Assembly: GCA_027449005.1 (NCBI GenBank)
Contig: DAIDML010000049.1
Coordinates: 1-6,054, forward strand
DNA: 6,054 nt
DNA from: Erysipelotrichaceae bacterium
GTDB taxonomy: Bacteria > Bacillota_I > Bacilli_A > Erysipelotrichales > Erysipelotrichaceae
Direction of reading: 5' to 3'
In this document: positions 1 through 5,250 of the stretch, piece after piece
Layout of the letters: the number at the start of each line of letters is the position of its first letter
Position numbering within the stretch: the first letter of the stretch is position 1
Program-made: the position numbers and the translations under genes
Notes under the pieces: generated by a model
Database searches by the model: none
What the model was told of the DNA's origin: nothing
The model's input: the letters and a program-made list of their open reading frames with translations, nothing else

Positions 1-1172
1 CCTTCTTGTCTTAAGATTCCAATCGCAGTGACATTGGCGGATGCCCCTAAAGGTGACATGTTACCACCTAAAGTTGCTCCCACAAGTAAACCAAAATAGA
101 ATAAATTAGGACTCATGTTCATGCTTGTCGCAATCAGACCCACCACAGGAAGCATACTTGCCACATAAGGAATGTTGTCTATGAAGGCTGATAAAAAGAC
201 CGAAATCCACACAATGAGTGAATACATAAGAAAGACATTATTATTGCCAATGGATAAGAACCATTGACTAAGTGAGGCAATCACCCCTGTGTATGATAAC
301 CCTCCTATCATGATGAACAAGCCTGTCAGTAACGCTAAGGTGAAGAAATCAATGTTGAGGAAATGATCTTTACTTGCTTTTAATGATTTTGTTTTAAATA
401 CATCAACGAGTAATCCAAACCCAAAGAGCCCTAATGGAATGGCTCCACTTGACCAATCAGGCGAATTGGGAATGAGGGAATTAAGTATGAGTAGCGCCAT
501 CATGGCAATCATCAAGAACGAAGGAAAATAACTATGAATCTTCGCTCTTTCAAGTGTAGTGACGGGTTGTTTGTATGATTTAAACATGAAACTTAATAAG
601 ATTGCCGCCCCAAGGGTTCCCGTTTGCACAATCCAAAACAAACCTAGCTTTCCATCAAGAAAGAAGAAATCAAAGAACGATAAATTGGCATATCCACCCA
701 ATAAGATGGAGGTTGTGTCTCCTACTAAAGTAGCTGCCCCTTGTAGATTGGAGAAAATCGCAACGGAAATCAACCCAATGACTGGAGACATGTTAATCTT
801 TTTAGAAAAAGATAACACTAAAGGCGCAATCATCAATACCGTAGCCACATTATCCACAAAAGCCGATATCAGCCCCGCAAACACACTTAAGGCCACCAAT
901 GTCCAACGCACATTGGGCATTTTTTCAATAAGCAAATCTGCTAATAAAGCTGGCATATTGGATTCGATGAACATGGAAACCAGTCCCATGGTTCCCGCCA
1001 ACATCATCAACGCATTCCATTGAATGGCCGAAGGAACATTGTTAAGGGGAATTAAACCGAGTACCACAAACACTAAAGCAAACCCTAAGGCAATGTGAGC
1101 CCGCTTCTTTGGAAACAAAAAAAGTAAGATGTAGTTAATAATAAATAAACCGATGGCTAACAGTGCACTCAT
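1..1172 (-). CDS. ArsB/NhaD/SLC13-like permease (C-terminus cut by window edge), candidate Mn2+ exporter
   Basis: Integral membrane ion transporter of the ion-transporter (IT) superfamily. 390 codons are visible with no stop; relatives run to about 420-430 residues, so probably one last membrane segment is missing. The chain is almost entirely hydrophobic and shows the two-repeat design of the family. Repeat 1 has VDNVATVLMIAP (106-117) followed by a re-entrant-type segment around SNLQGAATLVGDTTS (141-155). Repeat 2 has IDNIPYVASMLP (331-342) followed by GATLGGNMSPLGASANV (365-381). The start at 1172 has GGAGG (1177-1181) 4 nt upstream; an ATG at 1176 lies too close to that site and is in another frame. 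The leader carries a yybP-ykoY riboswitch, so I infer manganese as signal and perhaps substrate. From memory, E. coli YbiR, of the same superfamily, is encoded next to mntR, which fits. Family is confident; substrate is inference, and arsenite, Na+/H+ or organic anions remain possible. Confidence 0.88.
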   Translation of the reverse strand, partial: MSALLAIGLFIINYILLFLFPKKRAHIALGFALVFVVLGLIPLNNVPSAIQWNALMMLAGTMGLVSMFIESNMPALLADLLIEKMPNVRWTLVALSVFAGLISAFVDNVATVLMIAPLVLSFSKKINMSPVIGLISVAIFSNLQGAATLVGDTTSILLGGYANLSFFDFFFLDGKLGLFWIVQTGTLGAAILLSFMFKSYKQPVTTLERAKIHSYFPSFLMIAMMALLILNSLIPNSPDWSSGAIPLGLFGFGLLVDVFKTKSLKASKDHFLNIDFFTLALLTGLFIMIGGLSYTGVIASLSQWFLSIGNNNVFLMYSLIVWISVFLSAFIDNIPYVASMLPVVGLIATSMNMSPNLFYFGLLVGATLGGNMSPLGASANVTAIGILRQE

Positions 1173-1189
1173 GCATCCTCCAATGGGTT

Positions 1190-1224
1190 AAAGAAAAGAC
1201 TTTTACCCTAAGTGTAAAAGTCTT
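1190..1224 (-). terminator. Riboswitch-controlled intrinsic terminator
   Basis: In the RNA, AAGACUUUUAC (1224-1214) pairs perfectly over 11 bp with GUAAAAGUCUU (1206-1196) around a 7-nt loop, followed by UUCUUU. It lies between the aptamer and the permease ribosome binding site. Its 5' arm contains the aptamer's conserved GCAAGAC end and part of the 3' strand of P1, so aptamer and terminator cannot both form. No other terminator is seen after the DUF2804 gene, so this hairpin probably also stops transcripts arriving from there. Confidence 0.85.
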
Positions 1225-1312
1225 GCGTGTCTTTCGATCAATGGACCGGGCCTAAAGCCGTGATGACGATCTCATTGCCAGTGCATGGCACTGGTGCTAC
1301 TCCCTAATACAC
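1212..1312 (-). promoter_or_regulatory. yybP-ykoY (manganese-sensing) riboswitch aptamer
   Basis: The leader RNA matches the yybP-ykoY signature. It has GGGAGUAGC (1304-1296), a perfect 7-bp hairpin CCAGUGC/GCACUGG with a 3-nt loop (1294-1278), and CAAUG (1277-1273) pairing with CAUUG (1243-1239). The conserved internal-loop sequence UCGUCAUCACGG (1269-1258) follows, then a small GGCU/GGCC hairpin, CCCGGU, and the closing GCAAGAC (1226-1220). P1 can form from GUGUA (1312-1308) and UACAC (1216-1212). Published members bind Mn2+ (with Mg2+) and usually turn expression on. Here the P1 3' strand and GCAAGAC overlap the terminator 5' arm, so bound aptamer should block termination and switch the permease on. 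Recognised by eye from the consensus, not by a covariance search. Confidence 0.85.
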
Positions 1313-1316
1313 GATG

Positions 1317-1345
1317 ATTATAGGGTCTACCTATTTAAATGTCAA
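1317..1345 (-). promoter_or_regulatory. Consensus sigma-A promoter for the riboswitch-permease transcript
   Basis: Perfect -35 TTGACA (1345-1340), 17-bp spacer and perfect -10 TATAAT (1322-1317). Predicted start is about 1312-1310, exactly where the 5' strand of aptamer P1 begins. A fully consensus promoter fits a gene whose control is exerted downstream by the riboswitch. The -35 lies only 4 bp past the DUF2804 stop codon. Confidence 0.9.
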
Positions 1346-1349
1346 TGAT

Positions 1350-2378
1350 TTACCAAGCATTCATGACTTTCTCTGCAAAACCAAATAAAGAGTCTATCAT
1401 TAGTACTTCCCCATCATCCAACACCACCTGTCCACTGAAGTATCCAAACACTTGATGTTGATTGGAATAAAGCAGTTTAAAATCGGTATGAGAATGACGA
1501 TCAAGCACTGGAGTGAATGTCATTTCAAAGCGATGATCATCGCTGGAGAACGTCCAAGGACTAAGGTAATCATCCTTCCCATCAAAGGTTGGGATATGAA
1601 ACGTAACCAAAGATAACTTGTGTGCTTTCCCTTGATAGAAAATCATGTTTTCACTGGCTTGAGAGGTATCCCCAAAACCATAACCAATGTTGAAGCCAAA
1701 GGAATGGTTGTTGTGCAATCCTGATGCACTTCCCCAATACCAGGTGTTCTTATACGACCACACTCCTCGTCCCCAATCCAATACACCAAAGGTATTGGTG
1801 GGTTGAAAACGAATGACCTCATGTCCTAAGGACAATGATCCTTCCGCCCTGAAACAATTGATTTTTTGATTGTAGTAGAAGTGGAGTGGTTTATCAAAGG
1901 GAGTGGCAATAACCATACTTTCTTTTGAAGGAGAAGAAAGAATGATTCTTCCAACTAAATCTTTTTTATCTTTAAACTGATTTACCCTTAAATCAATGAT
2001 TCTTAAACCATCTTTATGAATGATTTCAATGTGATAGTCCTTATTCACATAACGAAGATCCCCTTTTGTGGAGGATGACGGGAGGTTTTTCTTCCCTTTG
2101 GTCAACCATTGAGTGAATTCCTTGGTTGTGTATGTTTTGTTTTTAAAATCAAACACGGTAATCGCATCCAATCCCATGTAACTGTTGTCAGCCACGGTCA
2201 TGGCACACCCATAGTCTTCATTGCCTAGGAAATAATAATCCCATTCCTTAATGCGATACCATGGTGCTTTGATCATGCTTCGATCATAACGAAGTGAAAG
2301 ATGAGTATCATACCCAGCTTCAATGAGGTTGCCTTGAGAATCTAAAAGAGGATGGACAGAAGTTATTTTGTGTTGCAT
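1350..2378 (-). CDS. DUF2804 family protein
   Basis: Intact 342-residue protein, close to the family's usual length of about 330-340. It shows the expected landmarks: the N-terminal HPLLDSQGNL segment (9-18), RIKEWDYYF (42-50), the highly conserved DWGRGVWSYKNTWYWGSASG block (201-220), FGFNIGYGFGDTS (227-239), WTFSSDDHRFEM (275-286), DQHQVFG-like NQHQVFG (306-312) and the C-terminal LFGFAEKVMNAW. It is rich in aromatics with alternating strand-like segments, and I see no signal peptide or membrane helix, so a cytoplasmic beta-rich protein is likely. Molecular function is unknown to me. The frame stays open upstream to 2531, but that stretch overlaps the DUF1905 gene and is not DUF2804-like. 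The ATG at 2378 has AAAGGA 6 nt upstream and matches the family N-terminus. It is the second gene of a two-gene unit with DUF1905, 10 bp apart. Confidence 0.9.
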   Translation of the reverse strand: MQHKITSVHPLLDSQGNLIEAGYDTHLSLRYDRSMIKAPWYRIKEWDYYFLGNEDYGCAMTVADNSYMGLDAITVFDFKNKTYTTKEFTQWLTKGKKNLPSSSTKGDLRYVNKDYHIEIIHKDGLRIIDLRVNQFKDKKDLVGRIILSSPSKESMVIATPFDKPLHFYYNQKINCFRAEGSLSLGHEVIRFQPTNTFGVLDWGRGVWSYKNTWYWGSASGLHNNHSFGFNIGYGFGDTSQASENMIFYQGKAHKLSLVTFHIPTFDGKDDYLSPWTFSSDDHRFEMTFTPVLDRHSHTDFKLLYSNQHQVFGYFSGQVVLDDGEVLMIDSLFGFAEKVMNAW

Positions 2379-2384
2379 AGTGGT

Positions 2385-2390
2385 TCCTTT
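2385..2390 (-). promoter_or_regulatory. Ribosome binding site fixing the DUF2804 start
   Basis: AAAGGA, overlapping the DUF1905 stop codon (TAA at 2391-2389), 6 nt before ATG at 2378. It decides between this start and a longer in-frame extension reaching back into the DUF1905 gene, and it suggests translational coupling of the two genes. Confidence 0.8.
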
Positions 2391-2667
2391 AGTCATGAAG
2401 ATAGAGGGTAACCATGACCGTGTCATTTGCTCCCTTACCAATAGCTTGTCGAATGGTTTGATTAATGGAAATGATTCGATCACTGTCTTTTCTTGGGGCA
2501 AGGTTGATGTTATTGACCTCATATCCATCAATGGTGCCTGAAACTTTCCACCGTCCCCATTGACCTTTAAGCTCTTGCGTATTGGGAATAATCAAATGAT
2601 ACGTCCATGCGCCAAAACCCCATTTGTATTGAAGTATTAGAGGTTCATTGTCAAGTAATAGTTCCAT
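2389..2667 (-). CDS. DUF1905 domain protein
   Basis: Small 92-residue protein consisting of one DUF1905 domain. The family signature is visible: an aromatic N-terminal half (YKWGFGAWTYHLIIP, 14-28), then WGRWKVSGTIDG (37-48), and the closing AIGKGANDTVMVTLYL (75-90). DUF1905 is a compact beta-barrel domain, sometimes fused to a YdeI/OmdA-like domain; here it stands alone. Its biochemical role is not known to me. The frame is open to a GTG at 2679, but GGAGG (2677-2673) sits inside that extension. The ATG at 2667, 5 nt after GGAGG, is the best start; the adjacent ATG at 2670 is too close. It is first in a unit with the DUF2804 gene and has its own promoter just upstream. Confidence 0.85.
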   Translation of the reverse strand: MELLLDNEPLILQYKWGFGAWTYHLIIPNTQELKGQWGRWKVSGTIDGYEVNNINLAPRKDSDRIISINQTIRQAIGKGANDTVMVTLYLHD

Positions 2668-2672
2668 CATTT

Positions 2673-2677
2673 CCTCC
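2673..2677 (-). promoter_or_regulatory. Ribosome binding site of the DUF1905 gene
   Basis: GGAGG, 5 nt before ATG 2667. It shows that the upstream in-frame GTG at 2679, which would translate through this site, is not the start. Confidence 0.75.
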
Positions 2678-2691
2678 ACAGTGTTTAGGAT

Positions 2692-2720
2692 ATCATACCT
2701 TGAAAGTCAAAAAAAATCAA
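2692..2720 (-). promoter_or_regulatory. Predicted promoter of the DUF1905-DUF2804 unit
   Basis: -35 TTGATT (2720-2715), 17-bp spacer, -10 TATGAT (2697-2692), placing the start near 2685, a short distance before GGAGG. The -35 hexamer lies inside the 3' arm and T-run of the preceding operon's terminator. A second possible -35 (TTGACT) is in the spacer but pairs only with a poor -10. Confidence 0.6.
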
Positions 2721-2750
2721 AGCATGATGGATGATCACCTCGCTTTGATT
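2709..2750 (-). terminator. Intrinsic terminator ending the metal ATPase-chaperone operon
   Basis: In the RNA, AAUCAAAGC (2750-2742) pairs over 9 bp with GCUUUGAUU (2723-2715), enclosing an 18-nt loop with some further pairing. The U residues closing the stem run into an uninterrupted stretch of eight U (2716-2709). It lies 34 bp after the stop codon of the HMA protein gene. No T-run exists in the opposite direction. Confidence 0.88.
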
Positions 2751-2783
2751 GAATTAAATTTTAACTATACTCAAAATCAATGA

Positions 2784-3014
2784 TTACTCTTTGACTTGCA
2801 TCTTAAGCACTTCAAATCCCACTTTATTAATGGCTGCTTTCATGGCATCTACATTGACTTGAGTCTCATCAAAGGATAGTTTGACTTTACTGGCATTGAA
2901 TAACACCGATATACTCTCTTTATCGATACCTGAAATAGATTTAAGTGCTCCTTCAATTTTCATTGAACATGAAGGACATACTAAGGTTTCAAGTTGTAAT
3001 ACGGCTTTTTTCAT
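2784..3014 (-). CDS. HMA-domain heavy-metal chaperone (CopZ-like)
   Basis: 76-residue single heavy-metal-associated domain of the ferredoxin-like fold. The metal-binding loop is TLVCPSC (10-16), with Cys13 and Cys16 as the CxxC ligands, followed by the helix SMKIEGALKSISGI and the strand pattern ISVLFNASKVKLSFDE (35-50). The loop is CPSC rather than the CxHC-type loop of typical copper chaperones, so I do not commit to copper. The ATG at 3014 overlaps the ATPase TGA stop by 4 bp (ATGA), with GGAG inside the ATPase's last codons, so translation is probably coupled. The neighbouring ATPase has no N-terminal HMA domain of its own; this free-standing domain likely delivers metal to it or regulates it in trans. 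It is the last gene before a strong terminator. Confidence 0.88.
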   Translation of the reverse strand: MKKAVLQLETLVCPSCSMKIEGALKSISGIDKESISVLFNASKVKLSFDETQVNVDAMKAAINKVGFEVLKMQVKE

Positions 3015-4891
3015 GATTTTACTCCTTTTTGATAATTTAATAATCTCATCCCATTCACAATCACCACCAAGATACTGAGTTCATGCACAAGCATGCCTAT
3101 CGACATGTTCATCCATTCACTTAAGAAAACATTGGCAAGCAGGAAGAGAACCACCCCAATCGCAATCACGATGTTTTGAGTCATGTTGCTCATCATGGCT
3201 TTGCTTAAGCCAATCGCATGCACCAAATGTTTGAAATCCGATTTCATCAAGACCACATCTGAGGTTTCAATCGCCACATCCGTTCCACTTCCCATCGCTA
3301 TCCCAATATCAGCTAACGCAAGTGAAGGACTATCATTGATACCATCCCCCACAAAAGCAATCTTCTTTCCTTGATTTTGAAGGTGTTGAATGAAAACTGA
3401 TTTATCTTGTGGCAACATCGAAGCATGTGCTTCATCAAGTCCAAGTTCTTGTGCAACACGTTGAACACTGTGCTCATGATCTCCAGATAGAAGAATGAGT
3501 GACTTAATTCCACTTCTTCTGAGTTGAATCAAATCTTCTTTCACATGAGGACGAAGGGGATCTTGTAGTCCAAACATGGCTTTGAGCTGTTGATCAATGG
3601 CGACCAAGACGATGGATGAACCTTGTGATTGTAGATGTTCTAGGGTTTGTTGCTGGGATGGTGTAAAGTTGACATTGAATCGAGTCATGCATGCCATATT
3701 ACCAATGATAACCGTAATGTCATTCACCTGAGCGACCAAACCTTCACCTCGAATCACTTCCATGGAGTGTACAGGTAGCACTGCAGCATCCTTCATGTGA
3801 TTGATCAATGCCTGAGCTAAAGGATGATTGGATTCTCTTTCAATGGAAACAATCAAGGATTGAAGCAATTGTTCATCGTCATCATAAGTATAATCTTCAA
3901 TCACTTCAGGTTGACCTTGTGTAAGGGTGCCTGTTTTATCAAAGACGACGGTATCCACTTGACTTAAGGTTTGTACCACTTCACTGCCTTTAAAGAGAAC
4001 CCCATGTTGAGCTCCGTTACCAATCCCTGCAACGGCAGACACTGGAACCCCAATGACGAGTGCTCCAGGACATCCCAAAACCAAGATAATGATGGCTGTT
4101 TCGATGTCTTGGGTCAACAACCACACTAATAAGGAAAGAAGTAAAACCAGTGGTGTATAAATACGTGAGAAGCGATCAATGAAGCGTTGGGTGGTTGTTT
4201 TGGAATCTTGTGCTTCTTCCACCAGTTCAATGATCTTTCCAAAAGTGGTGTCTTCTCCCACACGTTGTGTTTGAATGGTGAGCGTACCATTATCAAGAAT
4301 GGTTCCCGCATACACCCAATCACCTGATGTTTTAGAAACTGGCATGGATTCACCGCTGATGGATGCTTCGTTGACCACACCACTTCCTGATATCACAATG
4401 CCATCCACTGGGATGTTGGATCCTGTTTTAACTAAACATAGGTCATTGAGCTCTATCTCATCAACACTGACTTCCTCAAAACTTTGATTGTCCTTGATTC
4501 TTAAAGCAGTGAGTGGAGCTAAACTGAGTAAACTTTGAATGGCTTTGCGAGTTGTATTAAGGGTTTTTGCCTCTAAGAAGGATCCAAAGAGAAACAAGAA
4601 AGTCACTATGGCCGATTCTTGGTACTCTTGAATCAAAAAGGCAGCAATGACAGCGACAGTAACCAAGACCTCAATGCTTATCACTTTGACCTTTAGTGCT
4701 TGAATAGCTTGTAACGCAATGGGTAAAACCCCAAGCATGGATGCAATGATTAAGGCAAACGTAAAGAGCTCATCGTTTTTAAATAAGAATGAGGAAGCAT
4801 AAGCAACCAGAATGAGTGTTCCACTGATGAAGGTGATGGTGTTTTTGTGTTTAAAAATCAACGCTTGAATCTTATTCACGATACGTTCCAT
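3011..4891 (-). CDS. P1B-type heavy-metal-translocating P-type ATPase with CPG motif
   Basis: 626-residue membrane pump, expected to export a transition metal by ATP hydrolysis. It has no N-terminal HMA domain: about four hydrophobic helices occupy residues 19-107. The actuator domain carries SGES (179-182). Two helices follow at about 245-288, the second holding GCPGALVIGVP (273-283). The phosphorylation site is DKTGT (Asp318), the P1B-type nucleotide-binding HP is His356-Pro357, and the hinge is GDGIND (515-520). Two final helices lie at about 573-615. The transmembrane metal motif is CPG (274-276), not CPC, SPC or CPH. The last helix has MLVHELS (600-606) where Zn/Cd pumps carry an aspartate. 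Metal specificity therefore cannot be read from the standard rules. The start overlaps the upstream gene by 20 bp with only a weak GGA upstream, so translation is probably coupled. The stop overlaps the chaperone ATG. Confidence 0.93.
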   Translation of the reverse strand: MERIVNKIQALIFKHKNTITFISGTLILVAYASSFLFKNDELFTFALIIASMLGVLPIALQAIQALKVKVISIEVLVTVAVIAAFLIQEYQESAIVTFLFLFGSFLEAKTLNTTRKAIQSLLSLAPLTALRIKDNQSFEEVSVDEIELNDLCLVKTGSNIPVDGIVISGSGVVNEASISGESMPVSKTSGDWVYAGTILDNGTLTIQTQRVGEDTTFGKIIELVEEAQDSKTTTQRFIDRFSRIYTPLVLLLSLLVWLLTQDIETAIIILVLGCPGALVIGVPVSAVAGIGNGAQHGVLFKGSEVVQTLSQVDTVVFDKTGTLTQGQPEVIEDYTYDDDEQLLQSLIVSIERESNHPLAQALINHMKDAAVLPVHSMEVIRGEGLVAQVNDITVIIGNMACMTRFNVNFTPSQQQTLEHLQSQGSSIVLVAIDQQLKAMFGLQDPLRPHVKEDLIQLRRSGIKSLILLSGDHEHSVQRVAQELGLDEAHASMLPQDKSVFIQHLQNQGKKIAFVGDGINDSPSLALADIGIAMGSGTDVAIETSDVVLMKSDFKHLVHAIGLSKAMMSNMTQNIVIAIGVVLFLLANVFLSEWMNMSIGMLVHELSILVVIVNGMRLLNYQKGVKS

Positions 4892-5171
4892 TCGCTTGAT
4901 CCAACTCTTTTAACATCACATACACCGCTTCATAGGTTTCACACACATCATCTGGAACACGGTAATGATCACTAACCTCTTGTAAGGCATGAAATACCTC
5001 ATTAAGTGAAGTGCCTTCATTTTCAATCACATGATGATCAAGTTGATTAAAGAGGGCTTTCACATCATGAAACTCAGGATGATGATCACCATGAACACGA
5101 TCCGCCACAGGGACGATTTGTCTTAAACGTTGTATACGAGAATAAAAAACATCAAGGAATGATTGATTCAT
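4872..5171 (-). CDS. Compact RIC/ScdA/YtfE-like hemerythrin-related protein
   Basis: 99-residue helical protein. The stretch RVHGDHHPEFHDVKALFNQL (25-44) resembles the second helix of RIC-family iron-sulfur repair proteins. YRVPDDVCETYEAVYVMLKEL (70-90) resembles their conserved 'T-x-PEDACNTYRALY' helix. Relative to full-length members (about 220-240 residues) it lacks the ScdA_N domain, the middle of the four-helix bundle and the C-terminal HIxxEN segment. By a by-eye comparison with YtfE, only His27 and His47 line up with diiron ligands, so a normal diiron site looks unlikely. It may be a reduced metal- or redox-linked accessory factor. The frame is open to 5225, but the promoter and GGAGGA lie there; ATG 5171 is 6 nt after GGAGGA. 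It is first in the FNR-box operon and overlaps the ATPase start by 20 bp. Gene is confident; family assignment moderate. Confidence 0.75.
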   Translation of the reverse strand: MNQSFLDVFYSRIQRLRQIVPVADRVHGDHHPEFHDVKALFNQLDHHVIENEGTSLNEVFHALQEVSDHYRVPDDVCETYEAVYVMLKELDQANGTYRE

Positions 5172-5177
5172 ACTTTG

Positions 5178-5183
5178 TCCTCC
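5178..5183 (-). promoter_or_regulatory. Ribosome binding site of the RIC-like gene
   Basis: GGAGGA, 6 nt before ATG 5171. It fixes the start and excludes an in-frame extension to 5225, which would begin upstream of the predicted transcription start. Confidence 0.8.
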
Positions 5184-5205
5184 TGACATGGGTTCTACTA
5201 AGACA

Positions 5206-5211
5206 AGTATA
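5206..5211 (-). promoter_or_regulatory. -10 element of the FNR-dependent operon promoter
   Basis: TATACT, with the predicted start near 5199, about 28 nt before the RIC-like gene's ATG. At 17 bp upstream there is AGGAAA rather than a -35 hexamer, as expected for a promoter that needs an activator bound in the -41.5 region. Confidence 0.65.
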
Positions 5212-5233
5212 ATGGACACTGACAATCATTTCC

Positions 5234-5247
5234 TTGATGTACATCAA
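5234..5247. promoter_or_regulatory. Perfect FNR box TTGATGTACATCAA
   Basis: An exact match to TTGAT-N4-ATCAA, and in full a 16-bp perfect palindrome (5233-5248). It lies 3 bp past the stop codon of the Crp/Fnr regulator gene. Counting from a +1 at 5199 set by the TATACT -10 element, its centre is at -41.5, the class II activator position. The regulator upstream has Glu-x-x-Ser-Arg in its recognition helix, the residues by which FNR reads TTGAT. Confidence 0.88.
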
Positions 5248-5250
5248 GTT

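Noticed and set aside
559..1023. Plus-strand open frame of 154 codons
   Set aside because: It lies entirely opposite the permease gene, has no recognisable domain, and the minus-strand frame carries clear family motifs.
1212..1312. T-box or other leader element instead of yybP-ykoY
   Set aside because: No T-box consensus or specifier-type stem is seen, the downstream gene is not amino-acid related, and GGGAGUAGC, UCGUCAUCACGG, CCCGGU and GCAAGAC fit yybP-ykoY in order.
2379..2531. N-terminal extension of the DUF2804 frame overlapping the DUF1905 gene, suggesting a frameshifted fusion
   Set aside because: DUF1905 ends naturally at a stop with a ribosome binding site on it, and ATG 2378 matches the DUF2804 family N-terminus. 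These are two intact genes.
4126..4383. Minus-strand open frame inside the ATPase gene
   Set aside because: It is in another frame of a gene with intact catalytic motifs and resembles no known family. The similar open frames at 3313-3513, 3183-3374, 2881-3078, 4275-4487 and 5515-5763 are likewise shadows.
5172..5225. Longer N-terminus for the RIC-like protein
   Set aside because: It would start upstream of the predicted transcription start, cross the -10 element and translate through GGAGGA.
5233..5248. The palindrome after the regulator gene as a terminator hairpin
   Set aside because: The stem would be only about 6 bp with no following T-run; the exact FNR consensus and -41.5 placement explain it better.
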